DNA of 40,249 bases from Fen-999 sp044220545. Its GTDB lineage: Bacteria; Pseudomonadota; Gammaproteobacteria; Burkholderiales; Rhodocyclaceae. Both the position numbers and the translations under genes were made by a program. Below the pieces are notes generated by a model, which saw only the letters and a program-made list of their open reading frames with translations, did no database searches and was not told where the DNA came from. How positions within the stretch are numbered: position 1 is the stretch's first letter; each line of letters begins with the position of its first letter. Location: positions 1-40,249 of the forward strand of contig JBGAQX010000055.1 in NCBI GenBank assembly GCA_044220545.1, read 5' to 3'. Shown piece after piece: positions 16,273 to 24,734 of this stretch.

Positions 16273-17141
16273 GGCGCTCCTCCTGATGGCATCGTAACGC
16301 CCGTTGGTTCATCCGGCGATACCACCGCATCATGCCACCTCACCGATGTTGCCAATGGAATTCTTGGGAGCCCCACCGGGGCGGATGGGCACGAGGTTGC
16401 CGAGGCGGGAACGAGCAGCGCAGCGCGAGCCGCCGCAGGCAAACACGCCGGGCGGGCGGGGGATCAACGCCATGATGCGCGCAGCGCCCGAATAGACGCC
16501 TGAGCGCAGCGAACCGATCAACGCTCTTGTCCGGGCCGGGGCGCCAGACATAAACGACCATTACCCGAACCCGCAGGGCGCGCAGCGGTCGGCCACCAAG
16601 CGGAGACCTGGCGCAGCGACTGGCCGATTTTGGGTAATGCGCGGTTATGTTAAAGCTCGACGCGCAGCGGCGAATTTACCCCGACCCGGCGGTGTGACCT
16701 TCGCGCAGCGCGCACGCAAGGCAGTCCCCGACGTAGCCGTCGAAGCCGTGGGCGCAGCCGACGGCGCAGGCGGCGGGCAGCACGCGATGACGCCAGCCGA
16801 AAGCAAGAAGTCGGCGCTGGCGGGACGGCAATAGCGAGAGAGACAAAGCCAGGGCGCGGCTTCATGCGCGCTGGCGTGGTGGAGTCCGCGACACGGTAGC
16901 CGCCTGCAAGCCGCAAGCCGGCGAGCGGCCTTATCGCTGGCCGGCGCAGTGGCGCAGCGGCGGCGGTGCAGAAGGGACGGCGTTCGCCGGAGGCACTGAG
17001 CCGTGGCGCGGGGCTTCATCCGCGCGACGGCGGCGGTCGAGTTCGCGACGCGGTAGCCCGGCGGGCTGCTTGCTGGGGTTTGAGCAAGCAGCATGACGGG
17101 CGGTCGGGGAATGGAGGCGTATCCGGCCCAGACTTCCGATC
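16273..17141. other. Gene-less right end of the element
   Basis: About 870 bases with no frame that has a ribosome binding site and a recognisable product; the short frames present are GC-driven. It holds an 18-bp imperfect inverted repeat (16549-16566 with 16632-16649). It also has a degenerate direct repeat of about 50 bases (16854-16901 and 17006-17058, both from GCGCGG through CTTCAT to CGGTAGCC). Frequent CGCAGCG words occur throughout. Such regions in integrative elements can carry replication or transfer origins, but no known origin is recognised. Confidence 0.5.
16549..16649. repeat. 18-bp imperfect inverted repeat around an 65-base centre
   Basis: The left arm 16549-16566 (CATAAACGACCATTACCC) and right arm 16632-16649 (GGGTAATGCGCGGTTATG) pair at 15 of 18 positions. 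The AT-richer arms stand out in GC-rich surroundings. It could be a structured RNA, a recombination or replication site, or a transposable-element trace; no transposase is present. Confidence 0.55.
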
Positions 17142-17165
17142 TGTTGGGCACTTTGTTGGGCACTT
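17142..17165. repeat. Perfect 12-bp tandem repeat, right inner pair (TGTTGGGCACTT x2)
   Basis: Exactly the same two 12-base units in the same orientation as at 9434-9457 beside the integrase gene, here 66 bases from the tRNA-Pro 3' end. Matching pairs near both ends of the element are what is expected for arm-type integrase sites on the two arms of attP. Confidence 0.78.
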
Positions 17166-17183
17166 TTTCGGGTAGTGCCGGCA

Positions 17184-17215
17184 CAAAAACAAAAGGCCAA
17201 TCCGAAGATTGGCCT
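17184..17215 (-). terminator. Rho-independent terminator after tRNA-Pro, supplied by the element
   Basis: A perfect 9-base stem (AGGCCAATC with GATTGGCCT, UUCG loop on the - strand) is followed by a T-rich tract. It lies 16 bases past the tRNA-Pro 3' end, inside the element. The element therefore appears to bring its own terminator for the tRNA transcript, replacing the displaced one at 9214-9247. Confidence 0.85.
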
Positions 17216-17231
17216 ATTTGCTTGATTCTAT

Positions 17232-17309
<78 letters not shown>

Positions 17310-17348
17310 CGGCGCGAATAATAGCAGATGGAGGCTTGGCCCGGGGCT

Positions 17349-17729
17349 TCAGACGCGCAGCAGTTCGATGATTCCGGACAATTCGGCGCGCAGCGAGAAA
17401 CTGCTGGGCGGCGCGGCGGCGAGAGCCGCGGCGGTCGTGCCCGTCTCGGCCCGGACGGGCGTGTCGTCGAGGCGATTGCGAGCGCCGCTGATGGTGAAGC
17501 CTTCGTCGTAGAGAAGCTGGCGAATGCGGCGCACCAGCAGCACTTCGTGGTGCTGGTAGTAACGCCGGTTGCCGCGCCGCTTGACGGGCTTGAGCTGAGT
17601 GAATTCCTGCTCCCAATAGCGCAGCACGTGCGGCTTGACGCCGCACAGGTCGCTTACCTCGCCAATCGTGAAGTACCGCTTGGCCGGGATGGGCGGCAAC
17701 TCATCCCTTGGGATGTGGTTGTTGGCCAT
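17349..17729 (-). CDS. MerR-family transcriptional regulator
   Basis: A 126-residue regulator with an N-terminal winged helix-turn-helix of MerR type: YFTIGEVSDLCGVKPHVLRYWEQEF at 19-43, then RRGNRRYYQHHEVLLVRRIRQLLYDEGFTISGAR. The C-terminal part is short and lacks clustered cysteines, so it is not a metal sensor of the classical kind. It overlaps the end of ihfA by 29 bases and is probably translated from the same mRNA. This regulator directly after ihfA is a conserved betaproteobacterial arrangement; its targets are unknown. The tRNA-Pro gene follows 40 bases downstream. Confidence 0.9.
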   Translation of the reverse strand: MANNHIPRDELPPIPAKRYFTIGEVSDLCGVKPHVLRYWEQEFTQLKPVKRRGNRRYYQHHEVLLVRRIRQLLYDEGFTISGARNRLDDTPVRAETGTTAAALAAAPPSSFSLRAELSGIIELLRV

Positions 17730-18024
17730 TGTTGTTCGCTTGAGCCTTGTCGACAGCGGTCTTGAGCTTCTGGCTGGCGTGGAAGGTGACCACGCGACGG
17801 GCGGTGATCGGGATTTCCTCGCCGGTCTTGGGATTGCGGCCGGGACGCTGCGGTTTGTCGCGCAACTGAAAGTTGCCGAAGCCGGACAATTTGACGCCGT
17901 CGCCGGTTTGCAGGGCCGTCCGCACTTCTTCGAAGAAGGCCTCGACCATGTCCTTGGCTTCGCGCTTGTTCAGGCCGACCTTGTCGAAAAGCAAATCGGC
18001 CAGTTCGGCCTTCGTCAGCGTCAT
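17701..18024 (-). CDS. ihfA: Integration host factor subunit alpha
   Basis: A 107-residue HU/IHF-fold protein that pairs with the beta subunit to bend DNA at specific sites during recombination, replication and transcription. The sequence MTLTKAELADLLFDKVGLNKREAK and VKLSGFGNFQLRDKPQRPGRNPKTGEEIPITARRVV is complete, including the GRNPKTGE beta-arm with the intercalating proline. It has a longer, glutamine/asparagine-rich tail than E. coli IHF-alpha. It follows pheT by 21 bases, the ancestral pheST-ihfA arrangement. IHF is often an accessory factor for tyrosine integrases such as the one encoded at 9.5 kb. Confidence 0.97.
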   Translation of the reverse strand: MTLTKAELADLLFDKVGLNKREAKDMVEAFFEEVRTALQTGDGVKLSGFGNFQLRDKPQRPGRNPKTGEEIPITARRVVTFHASQKLKTAVDKAQANNNGQQPHPKG

Positions 18025-18045
18025 CGCTGTCCCCCTGAATTCTTC

Positions 18046-20436
18046 TTAACCGCGCAGGTCGGCGCCAAAATCTGTGCTGGCAACCTCAACCAACTTAGCC
18101 ATTGCCGCATCGATTTCGGCGTCCGCCAAAGTCCGTGCAGTATCTTGCATAACTATGTGGAACGCAAGGCTTTTTCTCCCTTCGGGGAGGCCTTTGCCCT
18201 GGTACACATCGAACAATTGGACCTCCTGGACGAAGGCCGGGCCGGCCTTGCGCAGCGCATCCAGCAGCGGCCCCAGCGCTTGCTCGCGGGCGACCGTGAG
18301 CGCGAGGTCGCGGGTGACGCCCGGGAAGCGGGAAACCTCGCCATAGGTGGGCATCGCCACGGCCAGCCAGGTCTCGAGATCGAGTTCGAAGACCACCGGC
18401 GCGCCACTGCCGGAGCCGGCCAGTTCGTACTTCTGTACCCATTGGGGATGCAGCTCGCCCAGGAAGCCGATTTCCCGGCCGTCGAGCGTGACGGTTGCGG
18501 ACCGGCCGGGGTGCAGGGCAGGATGAGAGGTCTTGGCGAAGCAGAGAGCGCACGACGCGAACAGCGCTTCGAGGTCGCCCTTGACGTCGAAGTAGTCGAC
18601 ATTGCGGGCGGGCGCGCCCCATTGTTCGGGCATGGCTGGGCCGGCCCAGAGACCGGCGACGCGCAAGGGCTGGTGGAAGCCGGCCACCGGCTGGCCGGCC
18701 GCATCGTGGCTGAAGATGCGGCCGATCTCGAACACCCGCACCCGCTCGGTCTGGCGCTTGCGGTTGGCGGCGAGCACGTCAACCAGGCCGCCGATCAGGG
18801 TGCTGCGCATGACGCCCATCTGGCTGGCGATGGGATTGGCCAGCTGGATGGGCGCGGCATTGCCGGCGAAATCGGCTTCCCAGTCGGCCTCGACGAAGCT
18901 GAAGGTGACGACTTCGAAGTAGCCGCGCTCGGCCAGCAGGTGCCGCACCGCCATCGCGCCGCGCCGTTCTTCCGGCAGCGGCAGCATGGTCAGGGCGGCC
19001 TTGGGCGGCGGCGCGGGAATGTTGTCGTAACCGTGCAGGCGGGCGATTTCCTCGATCAGGTCTTCCTCGATCTCCATGTCGAAGCGATGTGAGGGCGGCG
19101 TGACGACGAACTCGTCGCCCTGCCGTTCGCAGGCCACGCCCAGACCCTCCAGCAACTTGCCGATCTGCCCGGCGGACAAAGGGATGCCCAGCACGCGGGT
19201 GGCGCGCTGGGTGCGCAGCCTCACCGGCTGGCGCGCCGGCAGGTGGTCCGGTGACATGGCTTCGATGACCGGCCCGGGCTGGCCGCCGCAGATGTCGACG
19301 ATCAGTTGCGTCGCCCGCTCGATGGCGCGGCGCTGCAGTTCGAAATCCACGCCGCGTTCGTAGCGGTGCGAGGCGTCCGATGAGAAGCCCAGGGCGCGGG
19401 CCTTGCCGGCGATGGCGGTCGGCGTGAAGAAGGCGCTTTCCAGGAACAGGTCGGTGGTCGTGTCGGCGATGCCCGAGTGCTCGCCGCCCATGATGCCGGC
19501 CAGCGCCAGCGCCTTGGCTTCGTCGGCGATCAGCGCGGTGTCGGCGCCCGGGGTGACCGTCTGTTCGTTCAGCAGCAACAGCTTCTCGCCCGGTTTCGGA
19601 TGACGCACGTGGATCGCGCCGTCCAGCCGGGCATCGTCGAAAGCGTGCAGCGGCTGGCCGAGTTCCAGCATGACGTAGTTGGTGACATCGACCAGCGCGG
19701 AAATGGCGCGTACGCCGCAGCGCTCGATGCGCTGCTTGAGCCAGTCGGGCGACGGGGCGCGGGCGTTGACGCCGCGCACGATGCGGCCACAGTAACGCGG
19801 GCAGGCCTCCGGCGCGTCGAGCACCACGCCGCGCACGTCCTGGTGATCCGCCGCCACCGGCGCGATCGCCGGCAGGCTCAGCGGCGCGCCGGTCAGCGCG
19901 GCCACTTCACGGGCAATGCCGGTCAGCGAGAGGCAGTCGGCGCGATTTGGCGTCAGTTTGAGGGTGATCAGCGTGTCGTCCAGCACCAGGTAGGCGCGGA
20001 TGTCGCGGCCGATCGGCGCGTCGGCCGGCAGCGCCAGCAGGCCGCCATGATCCTCGGAGAGGCCCAGTTCGCGCGCCGAGCAGAGCATGCCGAAGCTCTC
20101 GACGCCGCGCACCTTGGCCTTCTTGATCTCGATGCCGGGCAGCCTGGCGCCGACCAGCGCGCAGGGTACCAACATGTCCGGCGCGACATTGGGCGCGCCG
20201 CAGACGATCTGCAATACGCCGTGTTCGCCGGTATCGACTTTGCACAGCTTGAGCTTGTCGGCGTCGGGATGCTTTTCGGTCGACAGCACGCGGGCCACAA
20301 CCACGCCGCCAAAGGCGGGCGCCACCGGCCGGGTCTCTTCGACCTCCAGGCCGGCCATGGTGAGCAGATGGCAAAGCTCGGCAGTCGACAGGGGCGGATT
20401 GACGAGGGCGCGCAGCCAGGATTCGGGAAATTGCAT
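18046..20436 (-). CDS. pheT: Phenylalanine-tRNA ligase beta subunit
   Basis: A 796-residue beta chain of the alpha2-beta2 phenylalanyl-tRNA synthetase, of normal length. From the N-terminus one sees the first domain (MQFPESWLRALVNPPLS) and the EMAP/OB-type tRNA-binding domain (VVVARVLSTEKHPDADKLKLCKVDTG, 46-71). The B3/4 editing domain, the B5 domain and the catalytic-like core follow, with a C-terminal anticodon-binding FDX-ACB domain (FPGVTRDLALTVAREQ to the end). It follows pheS by nine bases and is translated from the same transcript; ihfA follows. No interruption is seen. Confidence 0.98.
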   Translation of the reverse strand: MQFPESWLRALVNPPLSTAELCHLLTMAGLEVEETRPVAPAFGGVVVARVLSTEKHPDADKLKLCKVDTGEHGVLQIVCGAPNVAPDMLVPCALVGARLPGIEIKKAKVRGVESFGMLCSARELGLSEDHGGLLALPADAPIGRDIRAYLVLDDTLITLKLTPNRADCLSLTGIAREVAALTGAPLSLPAIAPVAADHQDVRGVVLDAPEACPRYCGRIVRGVNARAPSPDWLKQRIERCGVRAISALVDVTNYVMLELGQPLHAFDDARLDGAIHVRHPKPGEKLLLLNEQTVTPGADTALIADEAKALALAGIMGGEHSGIADTTTDLFLESAFFTPTAIAGKARALGFSSDASHRYERGVDFELQRRAIERATQLIVDICGGQPGPVIEAMSPDHLPARQPVRLRTQRATRVLGIPLSAGQIGKLLEGLGVACERQGDEFVVTPPSHRFDMEIEEDLIEEIARLHGYDNIPAPPPKAALTMLPLPEERRGAMAVRHLLAERGYFEVVTFSFVEADWEADFAGNAAPIQLANPIASQMGVMRSTLIGGLVDVLAANRKRQTERVRVFEIGRIFSHDAAGQPVAGFHQPLRVAGLWAGPAMPEQWGAPARNVDYFDVKGDLEALFASCALCFAKTSHPALHPGRSATVTLDGREIGFLGELHPQWVQKYELAGSGSGAPVVFELDLETWLAVAMPTYGEVSRFPGVTRDLALTVAREQALGPLLDALRKAGPAFVQEVQLFDVYQGKGLPEGRKSLAFHIVMQDTARTLADAEIDAAMAKLVEVASTDFGADLRG

Positions 20437-20445
20437 GATCGGTTC

Positions 20446-21492
20446 TTATTGAAACTGGGCCAGGAAGCGCAGATCGCCCTCGAAGAACAGGCGCAGATCG
20501 TTGATGCCGTAGCGAAGCATGGTCAGGCGGTCCGGACCCATGCCGAAGGCGAAGCCGGTGTACTTCTCCGGATCGACGCCACCGCAGCGCAGTACATTGG
20601 GATGCACCATGCCGCAGCCGGCGATCTCCAGCCAACGCCCTTCCAGCGCGCCGCTCATGAAGGCGACGTCGATTTCCGCCGAGGGCTCGGTGAAGGGAAA
20701 GAACGAGGGGCGGAAGCGCACCTTGAGGTCGTCCGACTCGAAGAAGCGGCGCAGGAAATCGGCGACCACGCCCTTCAGGTCGGCGAAGCTGACCGACTCG
20801 CCGACCCACAGGCCTTCGACCTGGTGGAACATCGGCGAATGGGTTGCGTCGGAATCGACGCGATAGACCCGGCCCGGCGCGATGACGCGAATCTCGGGCA
20901 TCGTTTCCAGGTGGCCATACTTCGCCACATGCGCCTGCATGTGGCGAATCTGCACCGGGCTGGTGTGGGTGCGCAACAGCACGTCCTCGCGCACCTTGCC
21001 GGCGTCGTCGAGCAGATAGAAGGTGTCGTGCATCGAACGGGCCGGATGCTTCTCCGGCGTGTTCAGCGCGGTAAAGTTGTGCCAGTCGCCCTCGATCTCC
21101 GGGCCGTCGGCGACTTCGAAGCCGATCGAACGGAACAGTTGCTCGATGCGTTCGAGGCTGCGCGTCACCGGATGCAGGCCGCCGCGCGATTGTGCGCGAC
21201 CCGGCAGCGTGATGTCGAGCGCTTCGGCGGCCAGTTGCGCCTCGAGCTGGCCGCGCTTCAGTTCATCGCGACGCGCGGCGAGCGCCGTCTCGACCCTGTC
21301 CTTGGCGACGTTGATCGCCGCGCCGGCGGCCTTGCGCTCTTCCGGCGCCAGCTTGCCCAGCCCCTTGAGCAGGGCGGTCAGCGAACCATCCTTGCCGAGG
21401 TAACGGGACTTGGCCTCTTCGAGCCGGGCCGGCTCGGTCGCGGCACCGAATTCGGCGACCGCCTGGCTAACGAGTTGTTCTAGATTTTCCAT
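20446..21492 (-). CDS. pheS: Phenylalanine-tRNA ligase alpha subunit
   Basis: A 348-residue class II synthetase catalytic chain that charges tRNA-Phe. An N-terminal coiled coil is followed by the catalytic domain. Motif 2 lies around FRPSFFPFTEPSAEIDV, a glycine-rich WLEIAGCGMVHPNVL follows, and motif 3 is GFAFGMGPDRLTMLRYGINDLR. The ATG at 21492 begins MENLEQLV as in relatives; the TTG two codons earlier is not needed. The start lies only four bases beyond the T-tract of a strong hairpin (21497-21528), so transcription termination there would control pheST. pheT follows nine bases after the stop. Confidence 0.97.
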   Translation of the reverse strand: MENLEQLVSQAVAEFGAATEPARLEEAKSRYLGKDGSLTALLKGLGKLAPEERKAAGAAINVAKDRVETALAARRDELKRGQLEAQLAAEALDITLPGRAQSRGGLHPVTRSLERIEQLFRSIGFEVADGPEIEGDWHNFTALNTPEKHPARSMHDTFYLLDDAGKVREDVLLRTHTSPVQIRHMQAHVAKYGHLETMPEIRVIAPGRVYRVDSDATHSPMFHQVEGLWVGESVSFADLKGVVADFLRRFFESDDLKVRFRPSFFPFTEPSAEIDVAFMSGALEGRWLEIAGCGMVHPNVLRCGGVDPEKYTGFAFGMGPDRLTMLRYGINDLRLFFEGDLRFLAQFQ

Positions 21493-21496
21493 GTCC

Positions 21497-21528
21497 AAAA
21501 GAAAAAGGGGGAAGCAAGGCCTCCCCCT
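21497..21528 (-). terminator. Terminator/attenuator hairpin between rplT and pheS
   Basis: On the - strand AGGGGGA pairs with TCCCCCT (7 bp, extendable by a G-U and a G-C pair) around a short loop and is followed directly by TTTTTCTTTT. The tract ends four bases before the pheS ATG and overlaps the region where its ribosome binding site should be. It may end the infC-rpmI-rplT message, attenuate pheST, or both. No phenylalanine-rich leader peptide like E. coli pheM is visible between rplT and the hairpin. Confidence 0.8.
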
Positions 21529-21575
21529 GTTCTCTGCTCTGTTTCGCGCTAGACGCCGGGATCAGCCCGACAGGT

Positions 21576-21932
21576 TCAGGCCAGATGCGCCTTGGCCTGA
21601 TTGGCCAGGGCGGCAAAGGCCGGCTTGTCGAACACCGCCAGGTCGGCCAGCACCTTGCGATCGACCTCGATCGCGGCCTTCTTCAGGCCGTTCATCAGCG
21701 TGCTGTACTTCATGCCCAGTTCGCGGGCACCGGCGTTGATACGGGCGATCCAGAGGGCGCGGAACTGGCGCTTGCGCTGCCGGCGGTCGCGATACTGGTA
21801 CTGGCCCGCCTTCATCACCGCCTCTTTGGCGATGCGATAGACGGTAGAGCGACGGCCCCGGTAGCCCTTGGCCTGGTCGAGAACCTTCTTGTGGCGCGCG
21901 CGCGCCGTTACACCGCGTTTGACTCGTGGCAT
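21576..21932 (-). CDS. rplT: 50S ribosomal protein L20
   Basis: A 118-residue, strongly basic protein of the same length as E. coli L20. It has the conserved MPRVKRGVTARARHKKVLDQ start, KGYRGRRSTVYRIAKEAV and WIARINAGARELGMKYSTLMNGL. L20 is needed for early 50S assembly and in enterobacteria represses its own operon by binding the rpmI leader. The ATG is preceded by AAGGAG that overlaps the rpmI stop (12-base gap), showing tight coupling. A terminator-like hairpin lies downstream before pheS. Confidence 0.98.
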   Translation of the reverse strand: MPRVKRGVTARARHKKVLDQAKGYRGRRSTVYRIAKEAVMKAGQYQYRDRRQRKRQFRALWIARINAGARELGMKYSTLMNGLKKAAIEVDRKVLADLAVFDKPAFAALANQAKAHLA

Positions 21933-21944
21933 CTCGGCTTCTCC

Positions 21945-22142
21945 TTAGGCGTTGGGCAACATGGCGCGGACAGACTTCACGTCCGACTCATGCACGGTAA
22001 GCACGCCACGCAGATGGCGCTTCACCTTGGTGGTTTTCTTGGTCAGAATGTGGCGCTTGAACGCCTGCGAGCGTTTGATGCTGCCGCTGCCACGCACTTT
22101 GAAGCGCTTGGCGGCCCCGCTCTTGGTCTTCATTTTCGGCAT
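21945..22142 (-). CDS. rpmI: 50S ribosomal protein L35
   Basis: A 65-residue basic protein of standard length with the L35 pattern MPKMKTKSGAAKRFKVRGSG and HILTKKTTKVKRHLRG. AAGGAG lies eight bases before the ATG. It sits between infC (104 bases upstream) and rplT (12 bases downstream), the universal order. In E. coli the infC-rpmI interval holds an L20-binding structure; here the 104-base gap has only a weak possible hairpin, so conservation of that control cannot be judged by eye. Confidence 0.98.
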   Translation of the reverse strand: MPKMKTKSGAAKRFKVRGSGSIKRSQAFKRHILTKKTTKVKRHLRGVLTVHESDVKSVRAMLPNA

Positions 22143-22246
22143 CGCCGAAACTCCTTTTTTGACACGGTGCCGGGTGACTCCCGATTCAGGAGCGCTTTGA
22201 CAACCCGCAACCGCTTCTGGGTACTGCTACTGCCTTCAACAAAAAA

Positions 22247-22777
22247 TCACTGCTTGACCTGCTTCTTGGTCGGCGCCAGGACCATGATCAACTGGCGCCC
22301 TTCCATCTTCGGAAACTGTTCCACCACCGCCACTTCGGTCAGATCGCCCTTGATGCGCTCCAGCATGCGAATGCCGAACTCCTGGTGGGCCATCTCGCGG
22401 CCCCGGAACCGCAACGTGATCTTCGCCTTGTCGCCTTCCTGCAGGAACTTGATCAGATTGCGCAGCTTGATCTGATAGTCGTTCTCGTCGGTGCCGGGGC
22501 GGAATTTCACCTCCTTCACCTGCACCTGCTTCTGCTTCAACTTGGCTTCGTGCGCCCGCTTGGCTTCCTGGTACTTGAACTTGCCGAAGTCCATCATCTT
22601 GCAGACCGGCGGCTGGGCCAGCGGGGCGATCTCGACCAGATCGACTTGGGCTTCCTCGGCCATCTGCAGCGCGGCGCGAATATTCACGATGCCGAGCTGC
22701 TCGCCTTCCACCCCGACCAACCGGATTTCCGGGGCCGTGATCTCGTCGTTGATACGTTGCGTCTTTTCCTGGGCGAT
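22247..22777 (-). CDS. infC: Translation initiation factor IF-3, AUC start
   Basis: A 176-residue IF-3, which binds the 30S subunit, prevents premature 50S joining and proofreads initiator tRNA and start codons. The conserved N-terminus (I)AQEKTQRINDEITAPEIRLVG is read only if translation starts at an ATC codon at 22777. A GGAG Shine-Dalgarno sequence (22787-22790) lies nine bases upstream, and no ATG, GTG or TTG occurs in frame there; the first conventional candidate, a TTG, would delete 19 conserved residues. Rare AUU/AUC starts on infC are known and let IF-3 repress its own synthesis. The C-terminal domain (KVTLRFRGRE-type, MAHQEFG) is complete. The thrS stop is 29 bases upstream. Confidence 0.95.
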   Translation of the reverse strand: MAQEKTQRINDEITAPEIRLVGVEGEQLGIVNIRAALQMAEEAQVDLVEIAPLAQPPVCKMMDFGKFKYQEAKRAHEAKLKQKQVQVKEVKFRPGTDENDYQIKLRNLIKFLQEGDKAKITLRFRGREMAHQEFGIRMLERIKGDLTEVAVVEQFPKMEGRQLIMVLAPTKKQVKQ

Positions 22778-22806
22778 GGTGCTTTACTCCAAAAATGTCA
22801 AAAAAA

Positions 22807-24723
22807 TCAGGCCGCCGCGCCTCTGGATTGTTGCTCTCGCAACAGGCGTTCGATCAAGGTTTCCAGGGACATCTGCCCGAGATCCTGATTGCCCCGAGCA
22901 CGGACGGCGACCAACCCGGCGGCCTTTTCCTTGTCGCCGATGACGACGTAGTAAGGCCGCTTCATTAAGCTATGTTCGCGGATTTTATAGTTAATTTTTT
23001 CCCCGCGCAAATCCAAATCCACGCGCAGACCGGCTTCGCGCAGTTTTTTCGCCACAGACTCCGTGTAGTCGGCCTGCGGCTCGGAAATGTTCATCACCAC
23101 CGCCTGCACCGGCGCCAGCCACACGGGCAGCGCCCCGGCGTGGTTTTCGATCATGATGCCGATGAAGCGCTCCAGCGAACCGAGGATGGCCCGATGCAGC
23201 ATCACCGGCGTGTGGCGCGCGTTGTCCTCGCCCACGTACTCGGCGCCAAGGCGGCCGGGCATGGAGAAATCGACCTGCATGGTGCCGCACTGCCAGGAGC
23301 GGCCGATCGCGTCCTTGATGTGAAACTCGATCTTCGGGCCATAGAACGCCCCCTCGCCGGGCAGCTCGTCCCACGTCAGCCCGCTGGCGGTCAGGCCGGC
23401 GCGCAGTGCCGTCTCGGCCTTGTCCCACAGCTCGTCGGCGCCGACCCGGCTGTCCGGCCGCAAGGCCAGCTTGACCGCCACCTCGGTGAAGCCGAAATCC
23501 GCATAGACCTTGCGCACCAGATCGTTGAAGGCCGTCACTTCCGGCTGGATCTGGTCCTCGGTACAGAAGATGTGGCCGTCGTCCTGCGTGAAGCCGCGCA
23601 CCCGCATCACCCCGTGCAGCGCACCGGAAGGCTCGTTGCGGTGGCAGGAGCCGAACTCGCCGTAGCGCAGCGGCAGATCGCGATAGGAGCGCACGTCGGT
23701 ATTGAAGATCTGCACGTGGCCCGGGCAGTTCATCGGCTTGATCGCGTAGTCGCGGCTCTCCGACTCGGTGGTGAACATGTTGGCCTTGTAGTGCTCCCAG
23801 TGGCCCGACTTCTCCCACAACGAGCGGTCGAGGATCTGCGGACACTTGACTTCCTGGTAGCCGTTGTCGCGATAGACGCGGCGCATGTACTGCTCGATCT
23901 CCTGCCACACCGCCCAGCCGTGCGGATGCCAGAACACCAGCCCCGGCGCTTCCTCTTGCAGGTGGAACAGGTCGAGTTGCCGGCCCAGCTTGCGGTGGTC
24001 GCGCTTCTCCGCCTCTTCGAGCATGTGCAGATGGGCATCGAGTTCGTCTTTCTTCGCCCAGGCCGTACCGTAGATGCGTTGCAACTGCTCATTCTTCGAG
24101 TCGCCGCGCCAGTAGGCGCCGGCCACCTTCATCAGCTTGAAGGCCTTGAGCTTGCCCGTCGACGGCACGTGCGGGCCGCGACAGAGATCGACGAAATCGC
24201 CCTCGCGATACAGCGACACATCCTGATCGGCGGGAATCGCCGCGATCAGTTCCGCCTTGTAGTGCTCGCCGATCGACTTGAAGAACTCCACCGCCCGGTC
24301 GCGCTGCCAGACCTCGCGCGTCACCGGAAAGTCCTTCTTCGCCAGCTCGGTCATGCGCTGCTCGATGGCCGCCAGATCTTCCGGCGTGAACGGGCGCTTG
24401 TAGGCGAAGTCGTAGTAGAAGCCGTTTTCGATCACCGGGCCGATGGTCACTTGGGCCTCGGGGAACAGCGCCTTGACCGCGTAGGCCAGCAGGTGCGCCG
24501 TGGAATGGCGAATGATCTCGACGCCGTCGGCATCCTTGTCGGTAACGATGGCCAGCGTCGCGTCGCCGTCGATGCGAAACGAGGTATCGACCAGCTTGCC
24601 ATCGACCTTGCCGGCCAGTGCCGCCTTGGCCAGACCGGCGCCGATCGAAGCGGCCACTTCGGCCACCGTCACCGGCTGGGCAAATTCACGTTTCGAGCCA
24701 TCGGGAAGCGTCACTACCGGCAT
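22807..24723 (-). CDS. thrS: Threonine-tRNA ligase
   Basis: A 638-residue class II synthetase of normal length. Domains in order are an N-terminal TGS domain (1-60), the editing domain with HSTAHLLAYAVK near 74-85, the catalytic core and the C-terminal anticodon-binding domain. The core has AIKPMNCPGHVQIF carrying the zinc-binding cysteine and GSCHRNEPSGALHG as motif 2. The C-terminal domain reads PVWLAPVQAVVMNIS.. to the end. GGAG precedes the ATG by eight bases and directly follows the T-run of a perfect 10-bp hairpin. It heads the thrS-infC-rpmI-rplT-pheST-ihfA cluster. Confidence 0.98.
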   Translation of the reverse strand: MPVVTLPDGSKREFAQPVTVAEVAASIGAGLAKAALAGKVDGKLVDTSFRIDGDATLAIVTDKDADGVEIIRHSTAHLLAYAVKALFPEAQVTIGPVIENGFYYDFAYKRPFTPEDLAAIEQRMTELAKKDFPVTREVWQRDRAVEFFKSIGEHYKAELIAAIPADQDVSLYREGDFVDLCRGPHVPSTGKLKAFKLMKVAGAYWRGDSKNEQLQRIYGTAWAKKDELDAHLHMLEEAEKRDHRKLGRQLDLFHLQEEAPGLVFWHPHGWAVWQEIEQYMRRVYRDNGYQEVKCPQILDRSLWEKSGHWEHYKANMFTTESESRDYAIKPMNCPGHVQIFNTDVRSYRDLPLRYGEFGSCHRNEPSGALHGVMRVRGFTQDDGHIFCTEDQIQPEVTAFNDLVRKVYADFGFTEVAVKLALRPDSRVGADELWDKAETALRAGLTASGLTWDELPGEGAFYGPKIEFHIKDAIGRSWQCGTMQVDFSMPGRLGAEYVGEDNARHTPVMLHRAILGSLERFIGIMIENHAGALPVWLAPVQAVVMNISEPQADYTESVAKKLREAGLRVDLDLRGEKINYKIREHSLMKRPYYVVIGDKEKAAGLVAVRARGNQDLGQMSLETLIERLLREQQSRGAAA

Positions 24724-24734
24724 GTCCGAACTCC

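Noticed and set aside
17635..21483. Two long + strand frames (485 and 668 codons)
   Set aside because: Antisense of merR/ihfA/pheT and pheT/pheS respectively; no coding evidence.
21526..21575. Possible pheM-like leader peptide before pheS
   Set aside because: No start codon with a run of phenylalanine codons is present between rplT and the hairpin.
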